A stretch of 64,000 bases of DNA from Hofstenia miamia (Eukaryota; Xenacoelomorpha; Acoela): assembly GCA_004352715.1 (NCBI GenBank), contig SCFE01000105.1, positions 1,295,229 to 1,359,228 on the forward strand, read 5' to 3'. Below, piece after piece: positions 36,501 through 48,899 of the stretch (the stretch's first letter is position 1; the number at the start of each line of letters is the position of its first letter). The translations under genes and the position numbers were made by a program. Under the pieces are notes generated by a model. That model was given only the letters and a program-made list of their open reading frames with translations. It made no database searches and was not told where the DNA came from.

Positions 36501-37857
36501 GGCAAAATGGTGATAGATTACTCTGAGACTGTGAACCAGTTCACAAGATTGGACGCATATCCCTTTCCAGATATGGAAAAGCCATTGAGTATCATTATTT
36601 TTCCAAAATTGATCTGAAGTCAGCATACCACCAGATACTGATCCGGGAGGAGGACCACAAATTCACTGCTTTGAGGTTGGTGGATGCTTTAATGAATTCA
36701 CTAGGTTACCATTTGGCCTAACCAATGCTGTGCCAGCTTTTCAACGGGCTATAGATGAATTTCTTGAACAGAACAAACTGAAAGCTGCTTTTTCTTTCCT
36801 GAATGATGTAGTAATTGGCGGCCGGGCAATGGAAGAACACGATGAGAATCTGGAAGTTTCCTCCAAGCAGCAGAGGAAAGGCTTGACGTTAAATCGTGCA
36901 AAATGCTCATTCGGCGTGCGTTCAGTTGCCATTCTGGGTCACAATATATCAGCTGGAACTAAACGGCCAGATCCAGACTGGTTCAAGACTTTGGAGGTGT
37001 TTCCAATTCCAGATAGTCGAGGCGACTGGTTAGTTTCTTTGCTTAATACTCAAAGTGGGTTCGCAAGTACTCTGATAAGGTACAGCCCATTCTTGAAGCT
37101 CTCAGGCAAAACGCATTTCCATCGTTTTCAGTGGTTGTTTCACGCATTAATGAGTTGAAGGGAGAGATTCGTTCATCATCTCTTGCATTACCTGTTTCTG
37201 GTGTTGGTCCATTGCTCTTGGAGACGAATGCCTCAGCCCATACTCTTGGTTCTGCAATCACCCAAAATGGTAGGCCATTAGCATTCTTCTCAAGAACCCT
37301 ATCAAAATCCTATGAGTGGCATGTAGTTTTTCTTTGCCAGATTAGGTAAAAGACGGAAGTTTTGTTTATCTTTGTAAGTTCATTAGGAACAAGTCGGATC
37401 CACTTGTAACCAGAGTTAGAGTGCTAGACGTGGTGAGCAGCAATGTTGGTAACATTCAACTCAGTGATGGGCGTTGGAGCACTGTATCTACCTCAGATTT
37501 AGCACCAACAGGAACCCAGTTTAGATGTGAGTTAGAAATGGAGGCTCCCTCCTCTGATCACATGCAACAGTTAACTGATGCTTCCAGTCAGTCTTCGGCA
37601 CCATTTGATCAATCACCTGTGGATGTACCTGTGGAAGAAACTGAAGGCGCCAATATCAATCAAACCAATATCGGGTCGGATGGGCAACCTTTGGAGGAAC
37701 CAACAAATCCAATCCAACAGGAGAAAGTAATCATAATCAATGAGCCGAATAATACATCACAAGAAACTGGACTTCGGCGTTCTGGCAGAGTAAGGAAGCA
37801 GCCGCAGCATTTGAAAGACTATGTTCAATTTTGAGTGGGAGAAGAGTTTCGTATATT

Positions 37858-40425
37858 TATATTTTCATGTTTATGTTTATAATATGCTTGCAATGTCATG
37901 TTTTTTATTTATAACCTTTAGTATTATGTTTTAGATTCTTGTTCAAATAAAGCTTAAGATGAAGCTGTTGTTTTCTCTAGATCACACAAAAGGTTTCGAC
38001 CTCCCTATAACACAATTTTAGCTTTAATGAAAGTAATTGAAAATATTAGACATTTCAAAGACAATAAATTATATTTCCTGCTTACATATTTATTGGCCTA
38101 AGAAAAGCTTTTGATACAATGGATCATAAGCTGTTATAAAATAAGATATATAAAAATATGGCATTAGGGGGCACAATTTCAATTTATTTAAAAATTATCT
38201 AGAAAACCGAATTCAATATGTTTCAATAGACTCAACTGATTCAAAACTAAAAGAGATAACATGTGGTGGGCCACAAGGCTCAATTCTTGGACCATTACTT
38301 TTCTTAATGTACATAAATGATCTTGCTATATTCTTAACTGCATCGGTCTAACTGTTTGCTGATGATACAAATATCCAAGTAAATTCACCAGACAGGGATA
38401 TAATATTTAAGACTCTTCAATATAACATAAATGTTTTACAAGATTGGCTCTGTTTTAATTGTCTTTCTTTACATTGTATTAAAACCACTCGGATCAATTT
38501 TTTCAAATTTGCTGAACAAATATCTAAGCTGCAAGTAGCAGAAACTTAACATGAACTATTCTTATAAATGTATAAGGATAATAGATAAAGACATTACACT
38601 ATACTTTTATGAAGTATACATACTGCCAATAACTTCAGTATGGTATTTTAATCTATGGTGTTAACTCATACAGCACATTTTATTGCCATTTTTTCAAAAT
38701 TCAAAAAAAAGATAACCATGATCATTAACTTTAAAAATTCTACTTTTACATCTAAACAGTTATTCATTTATGAAATATACATTTTCAAACACCTTAAGCA
38801 TGTTATAAAGGTTAAAAGACAAGAATATTAAAAAAAAATTATAGCTTTAATAAAATAAATCAACACGAGAACCCGAGCTACACATCAAGCAATTTTAATA
38901 AGACAATACAATTATACAACATAATTCAATTGAAGTGAGAGGTATAAAACTATTAAATTTTTTATGCTCAGAACAATTAATTAATGCAACAATATTATAC
39001 TAACAAAAAACCAATGCAACAAACTAATAAATGATATTAAGTTTATAGTAATAATTGGCAACAATAATTTAATTAATAGAATCTTCCTCAAATAAATACA
39101 TTTAATTGAAATAATTTGAATTAATAAATTCATTAATTTATATTGAGTCACTTATTAGCAAAAGTAAGGTGTTGCAGTGGAAAAAATGCGGGCTTAGATT
39201 AAAGTCATTTCATTTATTCTTACCATGATGCTTCTTTCTGAACTTGTCTTCAAATATCACCCTGATGATGAGGAAATTAATGTTTTCGCAAAACCTAATT
39301 CGTTCCAAAGCATTCACCTGCTCTAACAATATTTGATTGTTTACTGAATTTGTTAAAAGTTATCACGTTGTCAATCTTATTCGTATTGAATGCAAGAGTA
39401 CTCTTCATCATATAATCAATTCTATAGTCTTCCGCAAGTTTAAGCTGATTTCAGAAGTTCTTCACAAGTATTCATGTGAATATTGATGGCTACAAATGGT
39501 ATCTACTGGTATATCAGTGTATGATGTGACACTGGATGACAGTATAGAGAGCGCCTCCAGCACTCGTATGTCAACGATTTTGAAACAATTTAGTGCTAAA
39601 TTTGTATTTTATTTTGCATTAAGTATTTTTATATATTTTGTATGAAATAAATTTTATTACTGTAATCAAGAGGCCTTTAATCAAATAGGTAGCATAAAAG
39701 GCTTTTTTGTTCAAGCACTGATGCCCTGCCGCAAAATGTTTTCGATCGGATATTAGTATCAGGATGTTTAATACTAGATTAGGTTTCCTCATACATGACC
39801 TCTTCTGGCTTGTCTATGTATTATAAAATGCGTTTGTATGATTTACATTTACATCTTTATTAATACAGTCTAAATAAATTCCGTCTTTCTTTCATGAGAA
39901 AGTACGCTATAAACTGATAAATAATAGCAAATTTTAAATTGTACTTCACGAGCAACACTAGCAATTTTTTTAGCATATGCTCTATTTACTATAGATTTCC
40001 TTGGAAAATAGATGTAAACTTACACAATCCTTCAAACAATTATCATCTTCTGATGCCAATTGGACATCGTACCAGTAATTTAAATCAACAGACATATAGT
40101 TGAAAAATCATTGTGATAATCGTATTTATAAAAAATTTAAAATTCACAGAATGTCTCTTTAAGACTGTGTATTATAATTACCGTTAAGTAACATATCTCT
40201 CGGGCAACCGAGATGTTACTTTTCTATTAGAACAAATAATACAATTTTCAAGTTTGCATTTACAATTTCAAATGAATATATGATTATGTAAAGATTGCAG
40301 ACTTAAAGGACTTGAGTAAAAATTGACATTAGAAATTTTCGAAATAAATCAGTTATGATTCATACGGTATGTTGTTGATATGGTGTTTAGAAGATATGGG
40401 TGTATCTCAAGTGTTACTAAATTTT
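37858..40425. repeat. 2,568-bp segment, first copy of an assembly duplication
   Basis: This segment recurs at 40427-42994 on the other side of a single N at 40426, apparently identical wherever compared. It contains a LINE fossil, then AT-rich sequence without genes. Confidence 0.9.
38090..38640 (+). pseudogene. LINE reverse transcriptase fossil
   Basis: Broken frames give AFDTMDHKLL, CGGPQGSILGPLLFLMYIND and FADDTNIQVNS, the central blocks of a non-LTR reverse transcriptase, with stops and a shift between them. Repeated at 40660-41210 by the assembly duplication. Confidence 0.8.
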
Positions 40426-40426
40426 N

Positions 40427-42994
40427 TATATTTTCATGTTTATGTTTATAATATGCTTGCAATGTCATGTTTTTTATTTATAACCTTTAGTATTATGTTT
40501 TAGATTCTTGTTCAAATAAAGCTTAAGATGAAGCTGTTGTTTTCTCTAGATCACACAAAAGGTTTCGACCTCCCTATAACACAATTTTAGCTTTAATGAA
40601 AGTAATTGAAAATATTAGACATTTCAAAGACAATAAATTATATTTCCTGCTTACATATTTATTGGCCTAAGAAAAGCTTTTGATACAATGGATCATAAGC
40701 TGTTATAAAATAAGATATATAAAAATATGGCATTAGGGGGCACAATTTCAATTTATTTAAAAATTATCTAGAAAACCGAATTCAATATGTTTCAATAGAC
40801 TCAACTGATTCAAAACTAAAAGAGATAACATGTGGTGGGCCACAAGGCTCAATTCTTGGACCATTACTTTTCTTAATGTACATAAATGATCTTGCTATAT
40901 TCTTAACTGCATCGGTCTAACTGTTTGCTGATGATACAAATATCCAAGTAAATTCACCAGACAGGGATATAATATTTAAGACTCTTCAATATAACATAAA
41001 TGTTTTACAAGATTGGCTCTGTTTTAATTGTCTTTCTTTACATTGTATTAAAACCACTCGGATCAATTTTTTCAAATTTGCTGAACAAATATCTAAGCTG
41101 CAAGTAGCAGAAACTTAACATGAACTATTCTTATAAATGTATAAGGATAATAGATAAAGACATTACACTATACTTTTATGAAGTATACATACTGCCAATA
41201 ACTTCAGTATGGTATTTTAATCTATGGTGTTAACTCATACAGCACATTTTATTGCCATTTTTTCAAAATTCAAAAAAAAGATAACCATGATCATTAACTT
41301 TAAAAATTCTACTTTTACATCTAAACAGTTATTCATTTATGAAATATACATTTTCAAACACCTTAAGCATGTTATAAAGGTTAAAAGACAAGAATATTAA
41401 AAAAAAATTATAGCTTTAATAAAATAAATCAACACGAGAACCCGAGCTACACATCAAGCAATTTTAATAAGACAATACAATTATACAACATAATTCAATT
41501 GAAGTGAGAGGTATAAAACTATTAAATTTTTTATGCTCAGAACAATTAATTAATGCAACAATATTATACTAACAAAAAACCAATGCAACAAACTAATAAA
41601 TGATATTAAGTTTATAGTAATAATTGGCAACAATAATTTAATTAATAGAATCTTCCTCAAATAAATACATTTAATTGAAATAATTTGAATTAATAAATTC
41701 ATTAATTTATATTGAGTCACTTATTAGCAAAAGTAAGGTGTTGCAGTGGAAAAAATGCGGGCTTAGATTAAAGTCATTTCATTTATTCTTACCATGATGC
41801 TTCTTTCTGAACTTGTCTTCAAATATCACCCTGATGATGAGGAAATTAATGTTTTCGCAAAACCTAATTCGTTCCAAAGCATTCACCTGCTCTAACAATA
41901 TTTGATTGTTTACTGAATTTGTTAAAAGTTATCACGTTGTCAATCTTATTCGTATTGAATGCAAGAGTACTCTTCATCATATAATCAATTCTATAGTCTT
42001 CCGCAAGTTTAAGCTGATTTCAGAAGTTCTTCACAAGTATTCATGTGAATATTGATGGCTACAAATGGTATCTACTGGTATATCAGTGTATGATGTGACA
42101 CTGGATGACAGTATAGAGAGCGCCTCCAGCACTCGTATGTCAACGATTTTGAAACAATTTAGTGCTAAATTTGTATTTTATTTTGCATTAAGTATTTTTA
42201 TATATTTTGTATGAAATAAATTTTATTACTGTAATCAAGAGGCCTTTAATCAAATAGGTAGCATAAAAGGCTTTTTTGTTCAAGCACTGATGCCCTGCCG
42301 CAAAATGTTTTCGATCGGATATTAGTATCAGGATGTTTAATACTAGATTAGGTTTCCTCATACATGACCTCTTCTGGCTTGTCTATGTATTATAAAATGC
42401 GTTTGTATGATTTACATTTACATCTTTATTAATACAGTCTAAATAAATTCCGTCTTTCTTTCATGAGAAAGTACGCTATAAACTGATAAATAATAGCAAA
42501 TTTTAAATTGTACTTCACGAGCAACACTAGCAATTTTTTTAGCATATGCTCTATTTACTATAGATTTCCTTGGAAAATAGATGTAAACTTACACAATCCT
42601 TCAAACAATTATCATCTTCTGATGCCAATTGGACATCGTACCAGTAATTTAAATCAACAGACATATAGTTGAAAAATCATTGTGATAATCGTATTTATAA
42701 AAAATTTAAAATTCACAGAATGTCTCTTTAAGACTGTGTATTATAATTACCGTTAAGTAACATATCTCTCGGGCAACCGAGATGTTACTTTTCTATTAGA
42801 ACAAATAATACAATTTTCAAGTTTGCATTTACAATTTCAAATGAATATATGATTATGTAAAGATTGCAGACTTAAAGGACTTGAGTAAAAATTGACATTA
42901 GAAATTTTCGAAATAAATCAGTTATGATTCATACGGTATGTTGTTGATATGGTGTTTAGAAGATATGGGTGTATCTCAAGTGTTACTAAATTTT
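40427..42994. repeat. 2,568-bp segment, second copy
   Basis: The same sequence as 37858-40425; the two copies probably represent one locus. Confidence 0.9.
40660..41210 (+). pseudogene. LINE reverse transcriptase fossil (duplicate of 38090-38640)
   Basis: Second appearance of the same fossil within the 2,568-bp duplicated segment. Confidence 0.8.
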
Positions 42995-44100
42995 GAAATA
43001 TTTATAATAGATAGGCATTGATTTGAATGGCTATTTATTCTATCAATGATGTTTATCAACAATGAATAAAAAGTAGATAATGAATATTGTTTCAATTTTC
43101 TATAATTCCTTAAAAATGGCGTTTTGTTTACATTTTTACAAATTCGAAGCTCACATAAATTAGAAAACTGTCAAAATGTATAATGCTCTTGTTGATAGTA
43201 TAAGTGTATTTGAACAAATCACCGGACAATTGCTTAAGTTTGCATTCAAAATATTCACAATTTTATCAAATGCCAATATAAATTAGAAGTATTCCTGAGT
43301 GAATTCTTCTAAACCATTCGGTTTCTTCATGCATTTGAATCTTAAATTTTCTTTGTCATGTTATTCTTAATGCTCTTTAAACAAGTACAGCCAAGAATTC
43401 AGCTTAGAATTGATTTCAATTGCTCAGTAATTCTCCATAACATATCTATTATTCTAGTAATTTGTATTCAGTCCCCCTCATTCAATGTACTATATCTTTT
43501 TTTCTAGAATGAATTCACTTCTTTCAATACTTTTAGTGGAGTTTTTGTTGGATGTTGTAAATTAGCGATTTGGGAAAGTTTAGAAACATGAAAACTTAAT
43601 TGTTTGATAGTATATCGATTAATAATTTGGGAATTTTGAGGAACTTTTAATCGCTACATTATGGGGAAAAATTAGTTTTCAGGTTCCCTAATCTACATAT
43701 TGCTATGTTGTTTTACCCTTCCTCTATAGTTTCATATGACTGATATTCTAAAATTTATTTCCTACACATGATTCTGGGTCTCCTAGCATGTTTTATGTAG
43801 AGATTTTTTTCTTTAAGCAATTATGTTTCCGTTATTAATGTTAACTAAATAATTTCAAGTTCCATGTTTGAAGTTGATAATCACAGTAATCCTCTTAGCT
43901 CTGTCAGAAATTGTAACGCAAGCTGTGTCAGAATTACGTTCGTCAATATATTCTTAAAAATATTTCTAGAATAGCTTCCGATTTCTTAGACGAAATTTCT
44001 TTTCATATTGAATTTCTATAGATTCAGGACATATATTTTACGCAATGTTTATGTATATTGCATATCTTTTCAACAATTCTTCTGTTCGGCTTTCTTCGTT
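42995..44100. other. No gene recognised
   Basis: AT-rich, many stops in all frames; no exon, RNA gene or repeat family recognised. Confidence 0.5.
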
Positions 44101-44273
44101 CCACTTCCATCATCTGAATATATATATACAACTTTAATCAATGATTCTAATGCTATTCTTAATTCATTTACGCTTGCTTCTATCTATCCACTTCTAAATG
44201 CAATTAAATCTTATGATTTTCTTTTTTCTTTATTAGATATAATTATTTTTACATCAAATTATCCTGCAACTTG

Positions 44274-44320
44274 GAAAACACTAGATTGGCCGATAAATAA
44301 CAACCAGCGCCGATGTTACA
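44274..44320 (+). repeat. 47-bp direct repeat, copy 1
   Basis: Matches 44830-44876 with one mismatch (ctagattgg versus ctagactgg). Confidence 0.9.
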
Positions 44321-44829
44321 TGCCGCCCCAGCCCAGGCTAGCCGTTTTCTTTGTATTTTCCAGGGTATAGTGCTTTTGGAGAACCTATCAAGGATTTGCG
44401 TTCCCCGGGGTCTCACGATATCAACGTACCAACTTGACAGGTCTTTCTTCAAATCATGCAACACTAGGAGTAACGCTCATTCTTACTCGCTTTGGAATGG
44501 AATCATACTACAAAGAGGCATCAGGTTGAACTAACTTACTCCAACAAATTTTTCACTGTTGAATACCAAACAAAAACCATTCGATCACGCCAGGCTGTAA
44601 TAATGTAAAGAGAAATTGGTAGCCCCCCCCCTTTATTCAAACTTCCTGGAACTAGTGGAGCATCTTCTATCATTTTCACTCAGCTCGATCACGTCAGGGT
44701 CACCATGCAACATCAGTGGGGCTAACGTAGATCTGACTTTTCAGCTAAACATTACTAAAACTGTTCTCTGTTCGCAATAAAAGTATCACCTAATATACAA
44801 TTTAGCTATTAACATATTTACAAACATGA

Positions 44830-44876
44830 GAAAACACTAGACTGGCCGATAAATAACAACCAGCGCCGATGTTACA
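44830..44876 (+). repeat. 47-bp direct repeat, copy 2
   Basis: Second copy, 556 bp downstream of the first. Confidence 0.9.
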
Positions 44877-45602
44877 CTATCATTGGCAAATTTTGTCACT
44901 ATTTCAATTTAGATTTATGTCCGGTAAATTATCTTAATTCGCAAATTCCTTGATTTTTGTTTATCAAAATATCGGTTTTCATCCAATCACCTCGATTTTA
45001 TTTAATCTTTTGATAAAGTGCCCCATTCCTTACTTATATCTAAAATTAACTATTGATTCTGTTTCGGTAAATTTTATTTAGAGTATTCTTTCTAATTCAT
45101 CTCAAGTTGTTCGCATTGGGTCTCTTTGCGTGTCCTTCAAGACTCCATTTTTGGGCCTCTAATATTCATTGACGATTCGATCAAATGTATTTCTCCGAAT
45201 TTTACTACATACATGAGTGACCTTCCAGCTTATGACAATGCATTACAATGGTCTATTAATCGTTTTTCTTTCAATATTTTAAAATCTGAAGATTTCTTAC
45301 ATTACTACTAAGCGCCTATTCCTACACTATCTACTTTGAAATTCCTTTAAACGTGAAGTAACGGATTTCTGAGTTACTTCTAATATTTATTGATATTTTT
45401 TGTACCTTTTCACCTACTCTATCTTTGAGCATTATGTGTCGGTTCAGTACAAAATTTTATTTAACTTATAACATACAGTAAACGAGCAATATTTAAGAGC
45501 ACAGTCCAGTTGTACGCAATGCTTGAATGACAAATCTAATTAAATCTTTTGTGTTTCTGCCTTTTTGTTGAAGCAATTGATGTCATTGGGATTCTGAACG
45601 GC

Positions 45603-45636
<34 letters not shown>

Positions 45637-45641
<5 letters not shown>

Positions 45642-47844
45642 GCGTAGCTAGAATATTTTTCACACAAACACAGATCTAAGTTTTAACACATAAATTATAT
45701 TCAATCACTAGAAGATTTGAAATGTCAAACCAAATAGCACTAATGCAAAAAACAAAAAATAGATTGACCACATGTTTTATTCTTAAAAAATAGTTTACTC
45801 ATGCATCTATAGCAACTTCACACTCAATATTCATAATTGAAAGGTTGTTCAGACGATCTTGAGTCATCGTACTGCTCAAACTTGTCTTAATAAGATTCAG
45901 CCGTCTAAAGTTTCGTTCGGCATTAGCATTACTGCATGCAAGAACCAAGAATTATTCTATAAAATCTGAATATTTGGCATGCATGATAAAATCCTACTTA
46001 CATAAAGGAATGAGTAAATAAGCTCAATTTTGTTGTATGATTGTTTAGAATTTCGTATTTAAATGCCTTGTAAATTTCCCATTCCGAATTTGCACAACAT
46101 ATGTCAATATCCTCCTTATAGAATTTTCAAAGTAAAGCAAACTTCTCATTACTAAAATTGGTGAAACAGTCAAAATTTGAAGCAATTTTCAGGAAATCAT
46201 CGAATCTCTCATCCAGTTGAACAATAATTGTATCTAGGATCTCAATACATATCTTCTTAGTTTCCACTAAATTTTGGGAACCTCTGATTCCCAGAGCAGT
46301 AACCACCAAATTTAGGCAATTTTTCATATTTTGCAATAGAGGGGTTCACAATGTTATCAAAACTATTTTCAAAATGTTTCTTTCAGAAAATATATTTTCA
46401 CCATAACAAAAAAGTATTGATCATTTTTAACTTTTAATATTTTACTTAAACATTTAGATATTTGGGGAAACAAAAACAATATATGCAGTACAACTTTGTG
46501 CTTTTCTTTCACAAACACAGTCATTGTCTATGAGAGCCATTCCTTGTCAAATGCCACTCACGCTTAAATGTACGCATTGTACAAGAATTTATAGTTTGGA
46601 TCATTTAAACCTGGCATCTGGGTTTATTAATATTTTGTTGAATAAAACCTGCAGTTTTAGATATTGCTGAAATTAAGTATTCTAATAATAAATAAACATG
46701 GACTTAATGTACATATTTCTTTTTTCAGATGCGAATAGAACATTTTAAGTATTTCAACATTCTCTTGAGATCAAAAATGGGCATATACGTGGAGGACAGG
46801 GTCGGGCTTGAAAAAATGGGACTACTTACGCAGTAGTAAATTCAAATTCACTCAAATGTTAATGTACATGAACTCGTCTCATTAAATCGTATGCAGTCAT
46901 AGCCTTATTAATCCTGAAAAAAAAGTTTCTAGTTGACCGTAAGCATTAGTAAGCTAATTCCCATGTGTACAGTTTTTGTCTGGAATTGATGTCAGCCCCC
47001 TTTACAATAGCGGGCTCATAAATACGTTCAACCATGGCTGCGTGTTATGCACATAACACACTATGAGCTTGTCTGGTTTACTGCTACTAACTGCTTTTGC
47101 AGCTAAAATAGTCTGAAACTATCCCCACTCCCAACTAAATTTAATACATTGACTGAATGTAGTAAAACAAAGTGTTATAATGATGTCGATTTATAAATTC
47201 ATAAATGTTATTAATGGTTAATTGTACGCCCCCTTACAGTCGCATTCGCGTCGTTTGCAATGATATTGCATATTTGAGAGAGAATATCCGATTTCATTAC
47301 ATACGGTTTGGGAGAAACGCGTCAACTCTTTTTAAATGGTCGTTTATTTGAGCGAGAAGCTCGAATATTATTATTATCTTCTCATTTTCAATGATTGCAT
47401 AATTGAGAGCAAAATCGAATATTATTATAAAGAATTTTACACACATGGCGCAGGTTTGATAGATGCACATCACCTCAGTTTTCTATGCTTGTTTCCATGC
47501 ATTCTACGGTGTATACAGATCTATTTAAATTTTTTTGAAAAAATAAATATATTTTTTTTCAAAACTTGAAAAATAAATTATTTAAATATATTTTAAAATA
47601 TTTTAAGGAAAGACCATTCTTCAAGGAAATTTAATTCAATATTGGTTTCTAAATATTACAGTCATGTGTTTTGAATGAACATGTATTGCAATTACATATA
47701 GATTGCGAATTTATTTTGCTCTAAGTAACCTCATATTTTTCTGTCGGTTGTTTTGATACAAAATGAATTACCATTCTTGTTTTTCGTAATTGGTTGTGAG
47801 GTGACGCACATTGCGTTACCTGTGTCATATCAGCTATGCCACTG
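45637..47844 (-). mobile_element. hAT element with both terminal inverted repeats, degenerate
   Basis: The left end CAGAGGCGTAGCTAG and, on the opposite strand, the right end CAGTGGCATAGCTGA are imperfect inverted repeats. Both ends sit in AT dinucleotide runs, so the matching 8-bp flanks (atatatat) are compatible with, but not proof of, a target duplication. On the minus strand, SNANAERNFRRLNLIKTSLS and DRLNNLSIMNIE (about 45810-45940) form the hAT C-terminal dimerisation domain, and a 69-codon frame (46127-46336) precedes it. The rest of the 2.2 kb is too decayed to read. Confidence 0.75.
45804..46336 (-). pseudogene. hAT transposase C-terminal fragment
   Basis: Contains RFDDFLKIASNFDCFTN and, downstream, the dimerisation motif with SNANAERNFRRLN. 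The N-terminal zinc finger and catalytic core were not recognised. Confidence 0.7.
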
Positions 47845-47874
47845 ATATATATATATATATATATATATATACGT

Positions 47875-48890
47875 ATATATTCGCCGTTTGTAATTTATGC
47901 GGAATTCATATTCGTCATTTATAATAATTTTTATATATATACGCCGTTTGTAACAATGTTCGTCGTTTGTAACCAAAGATTTTTTATATTAATGATGTTG
48001 CAATTTTAACAGTTTCTTAATCATATGCATTACACTAGTGCCTATTCCATTTAATAGAGCCAATGCCTTCCATAGTTCAGTACTTTCTTGGCTACAGCAA
48101 ACTCGAAAGTCTTGAACTTCAATAACCATATAATATTGTTAAGTACATAGTAATCAAAGGCATTATACCATATCCTATATATCTTTTAAAATATTTAGTA
48201 GATGTAGTTTTTAATTTGGAAGCTAATGAACTAGGTTTGAAGTCGATCGAAGCATTATTCACTGAGATATTAACGATTATTCCCCAAAATATAGTATCAA
48301 GACGGTATAGTGGGTATTTAAAGGAAATTTCAAAATAAAACAAAGTAAGTAATCCATATCCTATTCATCTTTAGAGGACTTTTGTAGATGCAGTTTATAA
48401 TTTGGAAGCTAATGAACTAGGTTCGAAGTCGATCCAAGCATTATTCACTGAAATATTAACGATTATTCCCCAAAATATAGAGTCAAAAACAGTAGTGGAT
48501 TGTTAAATGAAATTTCAAAAAAAAACAAAGTAGTCCATAGCCTATGCATCTTTAAACTACACTAGTAGATGTAGTTTTTAATTTGGGAGCTAATGAAATA
48601 GGTGTGAATTTGATCCAAGCATTTTTGCTGAGAAATTACAAATGACGAATATCTGTGAAAACCAGCAAAAAAAAATTTTTCATTTTAAATTTTTAGACCC
48701 ATTAATCCAGTAGGATATATTGTTGAGAGGTACTGAGATACACTAACTGAAAAAATTCGAAAATTTTGCATTCTCCTCAATTTTAAACCCCAAAAAGGCG
48801 ATTCGTCGTTTGTAACAGTCTTTTTTCAGAATTCGTCGTTTTTAATGCAGTTTCACCATTAGTATGGTACAAACGACGAATATATAATAT
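47875..48890. mobile_element. Unclassified inverted-repeat element with subterminal repeats
   Basis: About 1 kb between AT runs. The left end carries TATATTCGCCGTTTGTAA and the right end its inverse, TACAAACGACGAATATAT. The motif TTCGTCGTTTGTAA or a near variant recurs near the left end (47881, 47911, 47941, 47960) and right end (48801, 48831, inverse at 48867). The interior holds a tandem repeat of about 185 bp. No coding frame. Confidence 0.6.
48160..48640. repeat. Tandem repeat, about 185-bp unit, 2.6 copies
   Basis: Units start near 48167, 48353 and 48534 with CCATATCCTAT, CCATATCCTAT and CCATAGCCTAT, and share TAGATG(C/T)AGTTT, GCTAATGAA and CAAGCATT blocks. Divergence increases in the last copy. 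Confidence 0.8.
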
Positions 48891-48899
48891 ATATATATA

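Larger units (their letters stand above)
34455..37836 (+). mobile_element. Ty3/Gypsy-type LTR retrotransposon, broken, no LTRs seen
   Basis: Order: gag (34455 on), a zinc-knuckle CLKCGKTGHWAAVC (about 35095-35140) preceded by a degenerate knuckle, protease-like ALIDLGSTHSF (35285), the first reverse transcriptase part (35420-35600), a LINE insertion (about 35611-36500), then VIDYSETVNQFTRLDAYPFP, FGLTNAVPAFQRAIDEF and FLNDVV, RNase H start (about 37205), and a Pol C-terminal tail (RRSGRVRKQPQHLKDYVQF) ending at 37834. Stops and frameshifts break gag and pol. The catalytic pair in FLNDVV has lost one Asp, and almost the whole integrase is missing near 37350. Dead copy; no envelope gene. Confidence 0.85.
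44100..45320 (+). pseudogene. Heavily decayed LINE
   Basis: FIPLLNAIKSYDF-like and NYPATWKT (44260-44280) fit the start of a LINE reverse transcriptase. At 45126-45311 a frame with FGPLIFIDDSIKCISPNFTT and ILKSEDFLHYY fits the GPLLF-IND region and beyond. A 47-base direct repeat (44274-44320 and 44830-44876) brackets about 509 bp of unrelated sequence between the two parts. Confidence 0.5.

Noticed and set aside
37858-42994. Two tandem LINE copies taken as a biological duplication
   Set aside because: Identity without visible divergence and a single N at the join point to an assembly overlap.
48160-48640. Repeat array considered as a CRISPR
   Set aside because: Units are about 185 bp, diverged and without spacer structure, in a eukaryotic genome.
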